DNA of 64,000 nucleotides from Pseudolabrys sp. (GTDB lineage Bacteria; Pseudomonadota; Alphaproteobacteria; Rhizobiales; Xanthobacteraceae). A program made the position numbers and the translations under genes. Below the pieces are notes generated by a model. The model saw nothing but the letters and a program-made list of their open reading frames with translations, ran no database searches and was not told the DNA's origin. The first letter of the stretch is position 1. The number at the start of each line of letters is the position of its first letter. The DNA lies in assembly GCA_017849615.1 (NCBI GenBank), contig JAFIGS010000006.1, forward strand, positions 94,558 to 158,557, given 5' to 3'. This document shows, piece by piece, positions 9,603 to 19,205 of this stretch.

Positions 9603-10661
9603 GTGTCCAAAGCGCCGGCAAAAACCCGGAAATCGGCCCGCCGGGCCGACAAGTCCCTCACCGCACGCAGCGCCCCGGCGGGGCTGTCGATCGTGGTGCC
9701 CGTATACAACGAGGCCAAGGGCCTGCCGATTCTGCACGAGCGGATCGCCGAGGCCGCGCGCTCGCTGACCAGCAAATACGGGCTCGCCGTCGAGGTCGTC
9801 TATGTGGATGACGGCAGCCGCGACGACACCTTTCGCGTGGCGCTGGCGCTGCCGCCTCTGTCTCTCGACGTCCAGGCCATCGGCCTGTCACGCAATTTCG
9901 GCAAGGAAGCCGCCCTGCTCGCCGGCCTCGACCACTGTCGGCATGGCGCCGTGCTGTTCATGGATGGCGACGGCCAGCACCCGCCGAGCCTGATTACCAC
10001 GCTGGTGTCGCGTTGGCTCGATGACGGCTACGACGTCGTCTATACCGCCAAGGCGCATCGCGAAAACGAGCCGTTTCTGCGCCGCCAGGGCGTCGCGGGC
10101 TTCTATTGGCTGCTGAACTGGCGCGCCCGCCTGAAAATTCCCGAAGACGCCGGCGACTTCCGCCTGCTCTCGCCGCGCGCGGCCGACGCGCTGCGCCAGT
10201 TGCCCGAGCGCAATCGCTTCTTCAAGGGCCTGTCGACCTGGATCGGCTTCCGCCAGGTGCGCGTCGACTACGAACCGGCGGAACGCGAACATGGCGTCAC
10301 GAGCTGGAACGTCTGGTCGCTGATCGGCCTGTCGATCGAAGGGCTGACGTCGTTCTCGGTCGCGCCGCTGCGCGTCGCCAGCCTGCTTGGCGTGTTGCTC
10401 GCGGCCTCGGCGCTGCTGTTCGGCCTCTGGATCCTGCTCGAGACGATTCTGTTCGGCAAGGATGTGCCGGGCTATCCGTCGCTGGTCGTCAGCATCATGT
10501 TCATCGGCGCCATGCAGCTTCTGATGATCGGCGTGCTCGGCGAATACATCGGCAAGCTGCTGTCCGAGGTCAAAGGCCGTCCGGTGTATGTCGTCGCCGA
10601 ACACAGCCTGAAAGAGGTCAAGGAAGATTCCGCGCGCCCCGCTGCCGTGAGTGCGGAGTAA
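9603..10661 (+). CDS. Family 2 glycosyltransferase (DPM/GtrB/ArnC-like)
   Basis: 352-residue polyprenyl-phosphate glycosyltransferase. The GT-A domain has LSIVVPVYNEAKGLPIL, VVYVDDGSRDDT, GLSRNFGKEAALLAGLD and the DXD-like LFMDGDGQHPPSLI, followed by RLLSPRAADALRQLPERNRFFKGL. Two transmembrane helices follow near residues 255-325. It probably transfers a sugar from a nucleotide donor to undecaprenyl phosphate at the inner face of the membrane. A GTG at 9603 is preceded by GGAGG; there is no suitable ATG. The deacetylase start is 3 bp after its stop, so the two form an operon. Confidence 0.88.
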   Translation: MSKAPAKTRKSARRADKSLTARSAPAGLSIVVPVYNEAKGLPILHERIAEAARSLTSKYGLAVEVVYVDDGSRDDTFRVALALPPLSLDVQAIGLSRNFGKEAALLAGLDHCRHGAVLFMDGDGQHPPSLITTLVSRWLDDGYDVVYTAKAHRENEPFLRRQGVAGFYWLLNWRARLKIPEDAGDFRLLSPRAADALRQLPERNRFFKGLSTWIGFRQVRVDYEPAEREHGVTSWNVWSLIGLSIEGLTSFSVAPLRVASLLGVLLAASALLFGLWILLETILFGKDVPGYPSLVVSIMFIGAMQLLMIGVLGEYIGKLLSEVKGRPVYVVAEHSLKEVKEDSARPAAVSAE

Positions 10662-10664
10662 ATC

Positions 10665-11528
10665 TTGTCCGTCAGGACCCGCCGCATCTGGCTGTGCGCC
10701 GACGACTACGGCATGGCGCCCGGCGTCAACGACGCCATCCGTCAACTGATTGCAAAACGGCGGCTCAATGCCACCTCGGTGATGACGGCGGCGACGCATC
10801 TGGACCGCGTCGACGCCGATGCGCTGGTTGACGTCAATATCGACGGACAGGCGGCCATCGGCCTCCACGTCACGCTCACCGCACCGTTCAAACCCTTGAG
10901 TGCCGCCTTCAAGCCGCTGCGCGACGGCGCGTTTCTGCCGCAGCCCGAACTGATGCGGCTCGCTCTCATGCGGCGGCTCGATGTCGAGCGTTTCACTATC
11001 GAGATCGCCACCCAGGTCGAGGCCTTTGTCGGCCTGTTCGGCCGCCTGCCCGACTATCTCGACGGCCATCAGCATGTGCAGTTGCTGCCGCAGGTGCGCG
11101 ATGCCTTCCTGAAGGTGGCCGCCGAAGCCGTGCCCGGGGCCTGGGTGCGCCAGTGCGGCCGGCCGCGCGGCGCCCGCCCGCTGCATGAGCCCAAGGCGCT
11201 GGTCATCGACATCCTCAATGTCGGCTTCCGTACCAAGGCGAGCCGCCTTGGCATCGCCACCAACCCGGCCTTTGCGGGGGCCTATTCGTTCAACCCGAAG
11301 GCCGATTTTCCGAAGATATTCCCCCGCTTCCTCAAGAGCCTGCCCGATGGCGGCCTGATCATGTGTCATCCGGGCTTCGTCGATGCCGAGCTAGCCTCGC
11401 TCGACAGCCTGACGACCTTGCGCGAGCATGAATTCGCCTTTTTCAATTCGGATGCTTTTCCGGCCGTGCTTGCCGCCCATCATGTTGAATTGGCGCCGCC
11501 CTCTGGCACCGGCGGCGGCGCTTCCTAA
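10665..11528 (+). CDS. ChbG/HpnK (YdjC)-family carbohydrate deacetylase
   Basis: 287 residues of the YdjC-like metal-dependent deacetylase family. WLCADDYGMAPGVNDAIRQL carries the metal-binding Asp pair, IGLHVTLTAPF and YLDGHQHVQLLPQVRD carry histidines expected to bind the divalent cation, and LIMCHPGFVDAEL is the closing motif. It likely removes an N-acetyl group from an amino sugar on a lipid or glycan, consistent with its coupling to the preceding GT2. The TTG at 10665 is taken as start because the next ATG would cut the ADDYG motif. Confidence 0.85.
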   Translation: MSVRTRRIWLCADDYGMAPGVNDAIRQLIAKRRLNATSVMTAATHLDRVDADALVDVNIDGQAAIGLHVTLTAPFKPLSAAFKPLRDGAFLPQPELMRLALMRRLDVERFTIEIATQVEAFVGLFGRLPDYLDGHQHVQLLPQVRDAFLKVAAEAVPGAWVRQCGRPRGARPLHEPKALVIDILNVGFRTKASRLGIATNPAFAGAYSFNPKADFPKIFPRFLKSLPDGGLIMCHPGFVDAELASLDSLTTLREHEFAFFNSDAFPAVLAAHHVELAPPSGTGGGAS

Positions 11529-11569
11529 ATTCTGACGGCGTGCAGCCTGCACGCTTTGGGAGGATGTCC

Positions 11570-12292
11570 ATGACGCCGCAGGAACGCCAGTTGATCGACG
11601 ACCTGTTCGACAAGCTCGCCAAAGTCGAGGCGACGCCGCGCGATGCCAGCGCCGAGCGCGCCATCACCGAGGCGTCGCAGCGCGCGCCGCACGCCTTGTA
11701 CGCTTTGGTGCAAACCGTGCTGGTACAGGACGAAGCTCTCAAGCAGGCCGAGGCGCGCATCCGCGAACTAAGTGGCGAAGCCGAAGCGCCGGCCGGCGGC
11801 GGCTTCCTCGATTCAATGCGCAACGCGCTGGGCGGTGGCCGCGGTTCCGTGCCGAGCGTGCGCGCCGGCACTCCGGATTCGCGCTGGAATACCGGCGGCG
11901 CCTTGGCGCAGGTCCAGCAACCGGCGGCGCCGTTCAACGCGCCGCAAGCGCAATCTCAACAGCAAGGCGGCGGTGGTTCTTTCCTCGGCACCGCGGCGGC
12001 AACCGCCGCCGGCGTCATCGGCGGCTCGATGCTGTTCAATGCGCTGGGCGGCATGTTCGGCGGCCATCACAGCGGCAGCGCGATGGCCGACGTCCCGCGC
12101 GATCAGGGATCCGGCAGTCCGTGGGGCGGCAAGGATAACGCCTCGGGCAGCGACCTGTCGCGCGAAGCCGGCGTGAACGATGTCGGCGGCGACCGGCGCG
12201 CCGGCCTGTTCGATGACGCCGATCAGTACGACACTGCCGACAACAGCGATTTCGGCGATGACACGGGCGGTGATTTCGACGGCGACGTGTAA
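11570..12292 (+). CDS. DUF2076 family protein
   Basis: 240 residues. The amino part (MTPQERQLIDDLFDKLAKVE ... ALYALVQTVLVQDEALKQAEARIREL) is the helical DUF2076 signature. The middle is glutamine/alanine-rich and flexible, followed by a glycine-rich hydrophobic stretch ATAAGVIGGSMLFNALGGMFGGHH and an acidic Asp/Gly tail. ATG at 11570 is chosen over one at 11564 because the GGGAGG at about 11558-11563 gives proper spacing only to the former. The function of the family is not established. Confidence 0.8.
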   Translation: MTPQERQLIDDLFDKLAKVEATPRDASAERAITEASQRAPHALYALVQTVLVQDEALKQAEARIRELSGEAEAPAGGGFLDSMRNALGGGRGSVPSVRAGTPDSRWNTGGALAQVQQPAAPFNAPQAQSQQQGGGGSFLGTAAATAAGVIGGSMLFNALGGMFGGHHSGSAMADVPRDQGSGSPWGGKDNASGSDLSREAGVNDVGGDRRAGLFDDADQYDTADNSDFGDDTGGDFDGDV

Positions 12293-12294
12293 CC

Positions 12295-12399
12295 GTCATT
12301 CCGGGGCGCGCGCATAACGCGTGAGCCCGGAATCCGGAAACAGCCTCCGGAGATTTGTCGCTGGATTCCGGATCGCTGCCGCGCAGCGTCCGGAATGAC
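12295..12399. repeat. GTCATTCCGG-type palindromic intergenic repeat
   Basis: Outer arms GTCATTCCGG (12295-12304) and CCGGAATGAC (12390-12399) are perfectly complementary and enclose further complementary segments (AGCCCGGAATCC / GGATTCCGG). The element fills the whole gap between two convergent genes and could act as a bidirectional terminator. Related units occur at 18413-18463 and 45032-45060. Confidence 0.7.
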
Positions 12400-12402
12400 G
12401 GA

Positions 12403-13257
12403 TCACATCACCTTGACCTTGGCGCCGACCGCGACGCGCTCGTAGAGGTCCTCGACGTCGGCGTTGCGCATGCGAATGCAACCCGACGAGACATTCTGCC
12501 CGATGGTCCACGGCTCGTTGGAGCCGTGGATCCGATACAGCGTCGAGCCCAGATAGAGCGCGCGGGCGCCGAGCGGATTGTTCGGTCCGCCCTCCATGTG
12601 GCGCGGCAGATAAGGCTGGCGCTCCAGCATTTCCTTCGGCGGCGTCCAGTCCGGCCATTCCTTTTTCGCCGACACCAGATGCGTGCCGGCCCAGGTGAAG
12701 CCCGGCCGGCCGACGCCGATGCCGTAACGCAGCGCGCGGCCACCCGGCTGCACCAGATAGAGAAACTTGTTGGGCGTATCGACCACGACTGTGCCCGGCT
12801 CTTCCGTGCCGGTGTAGGCGACTTCCTGCTTCTCGTAGATCGGATTGATCGGATAGTCGCGGCGCGCCATCGGCTCGCCCACGATCGGACCGGTATTGGC
12901 ATAGACCTGTTGCACCGGTGCGGGCTGACCGTAATAGCCCTGCGCCGCTTGCTGCTCGTGCGGCAGCGGCGCATAGCCCTGCATGCGCTCGTTGCGCCCG
13001 CCGCCGCCGAAAATCGCCTCGATGAATCCGCCGCCGAGATCGCGCTCCATGCGCTGCGGCTGCGCCGTCACCACCATCGGCGGCGGCGCCTGCATCTGCG
13101 CGCGCATTGCGGCGCGGCCTTGCGCCGGAGGCGCGTAATACTGCGGCTGCGGCTGAGCGTAATATTGCGGCTGGGGCTGGGCATAATACTGCGCATGCGC
13201 CGGCATCGCGCACAGGACAAATGCCGTCAGCCCAAAGATCGTCGAACGATGCCGCAT
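12403..13257 (-). CDS. L,D-transpeptidase (YkuD family)
   Basis: 284 residues, exported by signal peptide MRHRSTIFGLTAFVLCAMPAHA. The early mature region carries repeated QPQPQYYA units, then a linker, and a YkuD domain from about residue 140 (GTVVVDTPNKFLYLV ... YGIGVGRPGFTW). The catalytic motif is IHGSNEP...NVSSGCIRMRNADVEDLY with the nucleophilic cysteine in SGCIRM. Such enzymes make 3-3 peptidoglycan cross-links or anchor outer-membrane proteins to peptidoglycan. An upstream in-frame start would place extra residues before the signal peptide, so ATG 13257 is preferred. Confidence 0.9.
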   Translation of the reverse strand: MRHRSTIFGLTAFVLCAMPAHAQYYAQPQPQYYAQPQPQYYAPPAQGRAAMRAQMQAPPPMVVTAQPQRMERDLGGGFIEAIFGGGGRNERMQGYAPLPHEQQAAQGYYGQPAPVQQVYANTGPIVGEPMARRDYPINPIYEKQEVAYTGTEEPGTVVVDTPNKFLYLVQPGGRALRYGIGVGRPGFTWAGTHLVSAKKEWPDWTPPKEMLERQPYLPRHMEGGPNNPLGARALYLGSTLYRIHGSNEPWTIGQNVSSGCIRMRNADVEDLYERVAVGAKVKVM

Positions 13258-13513
13258 CACGCCACTCACACAACAAACAAGCGCCGAGCGCTCACCACAC
13301 GTCACTCAAGCATCGAATGGTAAATCCGGCCATGCGCGGCCTTGTCGCGCGGCGAAATCGTCGCGCCAAAGTTTATATTGGGTAAAATGCGAGCGGATTT
13401 GGTTAACCGCCGGTTTCCGGAATCCGCGGCGTTTTTTGCTAATTCTCGCGTTGCAACGCGGCGTTAATTCACCATGCGCTAAAGCCTTGGACGACAGGCG
13501 AGGCCCGGAATAC

Positions 13514-14146
13514 TTGCAACGCAAGGTGTTCAAGATCGAAGCGATGCTCGCGCCGCGGCGGCAGCCCGGCGGCAGCCTTGCCATGCGCGCGCCGTCGTCC
13601 CAGCCGGCCCCGTCGACCAGCGACAATGCCGAGGCGCTGATCGGACTCCAGGCCGAACTCGCCTACGTCCACGAATCGATCGCGCGCAACAAGCGTGAAC
13701 TCACCGCGCTGATCGGCGACGACAAGGAGCGCCGCCTGGTCCGCGCCGGCGCCGAACTCGGTGCCGCCATCGCGGCAATGCGCGGCGCCACCGATACGAT
13801 CCTCGGCACCGCCGAAGCCGCCGACGACAGCGCGCGCACGCTCGCCGCCAGCCTCACCGACGAATTCAAGCGCGGCCTTGCGCAGGACATCCAGGAGCAG
13901 ATCGTCAAGATCTACGAGGCTTGCAATTTTCAGGACATCGCCGGACAGCACATCGGCAAGGTGATCGGAATGCTGGCGTCGGTTGAAAGCCAGCTCGAGA
14001 CCATTCTGGCGCGCTGCGACGGCGTTCATGCCGTCACGGAACCGCAGGAAGTGCCGGTCAAAGGCAACAGCCTTCTCAACGGTCCGAAGTTGTCGGGCGA
14101 TGCCGGCCACGCCACCCAGAGCGACATCGACCGGTTGTTCGCCTAG
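13514..14146 (+). CDS. CheZ-like protein phosphatase family protein
   Basis: About 210 residues, mostly helical. It contains RTLAASLTDEFKRGLAQDIQEQIVKIYEACNFQDIAGQHIGKVI, which matches the FQDLTGQ active-site region of CheZ phosphatases that dephosphorylate CheY-P, including the conserved Asp and Gln. It ends SDIDRLFA, similar to the CheY-binding tail of CheZ. The start is uncertain: TTG 13514 (LQRKVFKIEAM) or ATG 13544. No other chemotaxis gene is present here, so the partner response regulator is unknown. The stop overlaps the convergent MFS gene. Confidence 0.7.
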   Translation: MQRKVFKIEAMLAPRRQPGGSLAMRAPSSQPAPSTSDNAEALIGLQAELAYVHESIARNKRELTALIGDDKERRLVRAGAELGAAIAAMRGATDTILGTAEAADDSARTLAASLTDEFKRGLAQDIQEQIVKIYEACNFQDIAGQHIGKVIGMLASVESQLETILARCDGVHAVTEPQEVPVKGNSLLNGPKLSGDAGHATQSDIDRLFA

Positions 14147-15336
14147 GACGCAGGCCGCCTGATCACATAGAAGCAGACAAGCGCAATCGCGCCGAAGGCG
14201 CAGGCCAGCGCCAGCGCCGCCCTGTCGGAAAAGCCATCGATCACCGCGGCCATGAGAAGCGGCGCGACCGCCTGCACCAGAAGAAACGGAAAGGCGAGCC
14301 GCCCCATCAGCCGGCCGTAGCCGGAGGCCCCGAACAGAGCGAGCGGCACCGCGCCGCGCGCGATGGTGATAAGCCCGTTCGCGCCGCCGAAGATGATGGC
14401 AAAGGCCGCCGCCGCCGGCGGCGCGATCCCGAGCACGGCGATCATGATGAAGCCGGTCAGCAAGGTTGTGAGCGCGATGCGCGCGATCCACAAAGGATGC
14501 AGGTTGCGGCCGAAGGAAAACTCGATGATGCGCGCACCGACCTGCGCCGGGCCGAACAGCGCGCCGATCCACACCACCGTGTCGCCGTCGATGCCGGAGC
14601 GCGCGAAGATCGCCAGCAGGTGCGCGGCCAGCGCCGACGGCACGAAAGCGTATACGGCAAAACCACCGGCAACGAGGATAAACGGCCAGCCGCGCGCCGG
14701 CAGCACCCGGTCGGGCACCTTGATGCCGTCGGCCGGCGGCGCCTCGACCGCGAAACGGTGGCGCGGCAGCAGGAACGCATGCAGCGGCGCCGCGATGACG
14801 ACGAGCAGGACGGCGTAGATAAGATAGGCGCCGCGCCAGCCGAGGGCCTCGGACAGGAAATGCGTCGCCGGCCAGCCGACGGTCGAGGCAAAACCGCCGG
14901 CCAAGGTCAGCGCCGTGATCGGCCGCCGCGCCGCCGCGCCGAAGATACGGCCGAGCGTGCCGAAGGCGGCGTCATAGAGGCTCGCCGACAGCGCGACGCC
15001 AAGCAGGGTCCACACCGCAATATAGGCGACGCGATGCTCGGCGATGGTGATCAGGACGAGCCCGAGCGCGCCGAGCAGCGAGCCGGCCGTCATCACCACG
15101 TGCCCGCCGTAATGATCGATCGCGCGCCCGACATAGGGCGCTGACAAACCCGCGGCCAGCAGCGCGACGGAAAAGCCGCCCATGGCGAACGATATCGACC
15201 AGCCGTGCTCGCGCGCGATCATCGGCACGATCAGCACCGGCGTGTAGTAAATGCCGCCCCACGCCAGAATCTGCGTGACGCCGAGAACCGGAACCGCGCG
15301 CCAGGGGCCGGAGAGGAAGCTGCGGAGGGAAGTCAT
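14143..15336 (-). CDS. MFS transporter
   Basis: 397-residue major facilitator with about twelve hydrophobic segments, e.g. VLGVTQILAWGGIYYTPVLIV, GGFSVALLAAGLSAPYVGRAIDHYGG (motif-A-like loop with R..D..GG), WTLLGVALSASLYDAAFGTLGRIFG and AAAFAIIFGGANGLITIARG. Substrate unknown. ATG 15336 is chosen over a GTG at 15348. It is convergent with the CheZ-like gene, and its upstream region is occupied by a complex palindromic repeat. Confidence 0.85.
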   Translation of the reverse strand: MTSLRSFLSGPWRAVPVLGVTQILAWGGIYYTPVLIVPMIAREHGWSISFAMGGFSVALLAAGLSAPYVGRAIDHYGGHVVMTAGSLLGALGLVLITIAEHRVAYIAVWTLLGVALSASLYDAAFGTLGRIFGAAARRPITALTLAGGFASTVGWPATHFLSEALGWRGAYLIYAVLLVVIAAPLHAFLLPRHRFAVEAPPADGIKVPDRVLPARGWPFILVAGGFAVYAFVPSALAAHLLAIFARSGIDGDTVVWIGALFGPAQVGARIIEFSFGRNLHPLWIARIALTTLLTGFIMIAVLGIAPPAAAAFAIIFGGANGLITIARGAVPLALFGASGYGRLMGRLAFPFLLVQAVAPLLMAAVIDGFSDRAALALACAFGAIALVCFYVIRRPAS

Positions 15337-15349
15337 CGATGGTGCCACT

Positions 15350-15522
15350 CTTCACCTCTCCCATAGGGAGAGGTCGGATCGTCATAGCGCGTTTGCGACG
15401 CGCTATGACGATCCGGGTGAGAGGTTATAGCCTATCGATGATCAGGAACCCCTTCACCCCAACCCTCTCCCCACATAGTTCGCCGTACGGCGAACGTTCG
15501 TTCGCCTATGGAGAGGGAGCAC
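15350..15522. repeat. Compound palindromic repeat (CCTCTCCC family)
   Basis: Two adjacent elements. The first has CACCTCTCCC/GGTGAGAGG-type flanks around a perfect 18-bp hairpin (15375-15392 with 15398-15415, five-base loop). The second runs from ACCCTCTCCCC near 15461 to GGAGAGGG near 15510-15518 and contains a perfect 18-nt palindrome at 15478-15495. This is typical of dispersed intergenic repeats of this bacterial group. An insertion of related sequence occurs inside uvrC at 47442-47562. Confidence 0.7.
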
Positions 15523-15547
15523 GCCGGAGTTCGGCGCTCATTCTTGC

Positions 15548-16120
15548 TCAGCGCGCCGGCGGCTTCGGCTTCGCGGCGGGCTTGCGCGGCTTGGCCGGCG
15601 GCTTCTTGGAGCCTTCGGCGCCGCAGCGCACATAGATCATGTTGCCGTAACGGCCCTGCACTTCCGGGTCCATCCAGCGCAGGATCAGGACGCGGCCATC
15701 GAACTGCACCACCTCGCGGTCCTGCTGGCTGGCCGGCGGATCTTCGGCCGGGCCGATATAGGTCTTGCCCCCCGGCGCGCCCTTGAGGCGCAGCTCGGTC
15801 GGGGTCGACTGATCGGCCAGATGCATCATCACGCCGCCGGTCGGGCCAAGGCCGATGACATAAGGCTGGCGACACTGGCCGGCGGCATTGGTTTCGGTGC
15901 GGACGCGATCTTCCTCGCGGTGATAGGCGGCCAGGCCCCAATTGCCGACGATGTCCTGGGGCGGGAAAGCCGGCGGCAAGGTCGGGATCACGGGCGGCGG
16001 CGGCGGCTCCGGCGGCCCGCTCGGCGTGGTCGAACAGCCTGCGATGCCAAGGCCCACGGCAAGAACCAGAACGGTCCGCAGGCGGGCGCCGGGCAGACCT
16101 AGGCGGTTAAACAGGCTCAT
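15548..16120 (-). CDS. Lipoprotein, function unknown
   Basis: 190 residues with a lipoprotein signal (LRTVLVLAVGLGIAGC, lipobox GIAGC, then STTPSG) and a long proline run before the folded part. The folded part starts DIVGNWGLAAYHREEDRVRTETNAAGQC and holds strand-like segments (VIGLGPTGGVMMHL, TELRLKGAPGGKTYIGP, VQFDGRVLILRW), followed by a lysine/proline/alanine-rich tail. The GNWGL opening is loosely like AprI/Inh-type barrels but too weak to assign. ATG 16120 is chosen because it places the signal peptide at the amino end. Confidence 0.7.
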   Translation of the reverse strand: MSLFNRLGLPGARLRTVLVLAVGLGIAGCSTTPSGPPEPPPPPVIPTLPPAFPPQDIVGNWGLAAYHREEDRVRTETNAAGQCRQPYVIGLGPTGGVMMHLADQSTPTELRLKGAPGGKTYIGPAEDPPASQQDREVVQFDGRVLILRWMDPEVQGRYGNMIYVRCGAEGSKKPPAKPRKPAAKPKPPAR

Positions 16121-16245
16121 CGGGACTCCTGGAAGCGCTATGGATTGAGATTGCTGGGCATCGACTGGCAGTGCAAGCGAAAGCCTAACGCTCGGTACCC
16201 GCCACTTGTGCCCGGAATGCGGCCACATTCATGAACGGCTGCAGC

Positions 16246-16274
16246 TTGACACCCAACCGTTAAGGCAATATCTC
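16246..16274 (+). promoter_or_regulatory. Probable groESL promoter
   Basis: TTGACA at 16246-16251 followed about 17 bases later by TATCTC/ATATCT, just before the CIRCE operator. The CTTGAC context would also suit a heat-shock sigma factor of the RpoH type. The 309-bp gene-free stretch 16121-16429 holds this promoter, the operator and a roughly 120-base leader. Confidence 0.5.
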
Positions 16275-16285
16275 CGCTGGCGCGA

Positions 16286-16312
16286 TTGGCACTCTCTATC
16301 GAAGAGTGCTAA
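16286..16312 (+). promoter_or_regulatory. CIRCE operator (HrcA binding site)
   Basis: TTGGCACTC, nine bases, GAGTGCTAA: the consensus TTAGCACTC-N9-GAGTGCTAA with one mismatch in the left arm. It lies immediately after the promoter and upstream of groES, the classical position for heat-relieved repression of groESL by HrcA. Confidence 0.92.
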
Positions 16313-16429
16313 GGGTTTCTGTTCCCTGCATTTTCTGTCCTGGCGCCAATGCTTCCGGCGCCAGAAGCCCGGGCTCAGCCCATTCGTCCGTCGCGACTCC
16401 GTCCACGAAGAAGCCCAAGGAAAGTTCCC

Positions 16430-16726
16430 ATGGCCAAAACCAAGTTCCGTCCCCTGCACGACCGCGTCGTCGTGCGCCGCATCACCGCCTCCGAGAAGAC
16501 CAAGGGCGGCATCATCATCCCCGACACCGCGCAGGAAAAGCCGTCGGAAGGCGAAGTGATCGCCGTCGGCCCGGGCGGCCGCGACGAAACCGGCAAGCTG
16601 ATCCCGCTCGACATCAAGGCCGGCGACCGCGTCCTGTTCGGCAAGTGGTCGGGCACCGAAGTGAAGATCGACGGTGAAGATCTCCTCATCATGAAGGAGA
16701 GCGACATCATGGGCGTCGTCGCCTAA
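16430..16726 (+). CDS. groS: Co-chaperonin GroES
   Basis: 98-residue 10-kDa chaperonin. It opens [18 protein letters not shown], has the mobile loop [21 protein letters not shown] that docks on GroEL, and ends [15 protein letters not shown]. It forms the heptameric lid of the GroEL folding chamber in the cytoplasm. AAGGAAAG lies before the ATG. It is followed 36 bp later by groEL in the same transcript, under CIRCE control. Confidence 0.97.
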   Translation: MAKTKFRPLHDRVVVRRITASEKTKGGIIIPDTAQEKPSEGEVIAVGPGGRDETGKLIPLDIKAGDRVLFGKWSGTEVKIDGEDLLIMKESDIMGVVA

Positions 16727-16756
16727 GCGCCCGCCAGCACCAATCATCCGGAGTAA

Positions 16757-18403
<1,647 letters not shown>

Positions 18404-18412
18404 CGCGGTAGC

Positions 18413-18463
18413 GTCATCCCGGACGCGATGCAGCACGAAGTGATGCATCGCAGATCCGGGATC
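18413..18463. repeat. Short palindromic intergenic repeat after groEL
   Basis: Nested inverted repeats: ATCCCGGA (18416-18423) with TCCGGGAT (18455-18462), and inside it GCGATGCA (18425-18432) with TGCATCGC (18444-18451). Related to the GTCATTCCGG family at 12295 and 45032. Confidence 0.6.
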
Positions 18464-18481
18464 GTTCAACATCAAATAAGA

Positions 18482-18516
18482 AAGGCCCGGCAGCAGCGAT
18501 GCCGGGCCTTTTTGTT
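18482..18516 (+). terminator. Rho-independent terminator of groESL
   Basis: AAGGCCCGGC (18482-18491) pairs perfectly with GCCGGGCCTT (18501-18510), followed by TTTTGTTT. It sits about 80 bases after groEL and probably also limits reading into the convergent META-like gene. Confidence 0.85.
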
Positions 18517-18540
18517 TGTGCCGCCAGGGCGGCGAAGCCC

Positions 18541-18981
18541 TCAGTGGCTCGACAAGCGGAAGCGCAGCGGCACGCCGCCGGGTCCGCTCAGCGAGACGGT
18601 GTCACCCTGGCGCTGCCATGCGGACGTCTGCGTCAGTTGTTCGAGCAGTTCGGCGTCGGCCTGGATGCGCTCCGGACTGCATTGCCCGGTGCTCATGTAG
18701 AGCGGCAATGTGTCCGGCAGCGGCGCGGTTTGAATCTTGATATCGGCACCATTCACCTCAAACAAGGCCGGTACGGTCTGGCACCACAGGTCGACGGTGG
18801 TCCGGCCATCGGCGCCGATGGTGAGCACCGGCACGCGTTTCAGCGGACCGATACGCTGCGCGTCCAGCACCAGAACCTGATCGAAGGGAAATTGCTGAGC
18901 CAGAGCGGCACCGGACAACATGCCAGCGAAAAGAGCCAAAGCCGGCAGCAACCGGCGCAAGATCAGGCGCATGAAAATCAT
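18541..18981 (-). CDS. Exported META/HslJ-like domain protein
   Basis: 146 residues with a signal peptide (MRLILRRLLPALALFAGMLSGAALA). The mature region FPFDQVLVLDAQRI...RTTVDLWCQTVPALFEVNGADIKIQTAPLPDT...YMSTGQCSPERIQADAELLEQLTQTSAWQRQGDTVSLSGPGG resembles META domains found in HslJ: a small beta-rich fold with a cysteine pair and a closing strand of the form G..L.F. ATG 18981 has GGAG five bases upstream; ATG 18972 is the alternative. It is convergent with groEL. Family assignment is by pattern only. Confidence 0.6.
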   Translation of the reverse strand: MIFMRLILRRLLPALALFAGMLSGAALAQQFPFDQVLVLDAQRIGPLKRVPVLTIGADGRTTVDLWCQTVPALFEVNGADIKIQTAPLPDTLPLYMSTGQCSPERIQADAELLEQLTQTSAWQRQGDTVSLSGPGGVPLRFRLSSH

Positions 18982-19205
18982 GTCGTCTCCGAACTAAGCG
19001 GCCGCGGGCGCGGCACGGAGGAAAAACACGCAAGCGGCTGACATGAAGCCTCGGCGCGGTCCGGTCAAGACGTCCTGGCGCCGCATCGTCGCGCCGCCGC
19101 CGATGCCCACAGCATGACGAAGTTGTTACGTGGCAGCGGCGCTTTCGCGCTCAAAAACCGCCGTGACGTTATTACAATGGTTTTCCGCAGCCGGGAGCCC
19201 GCATT

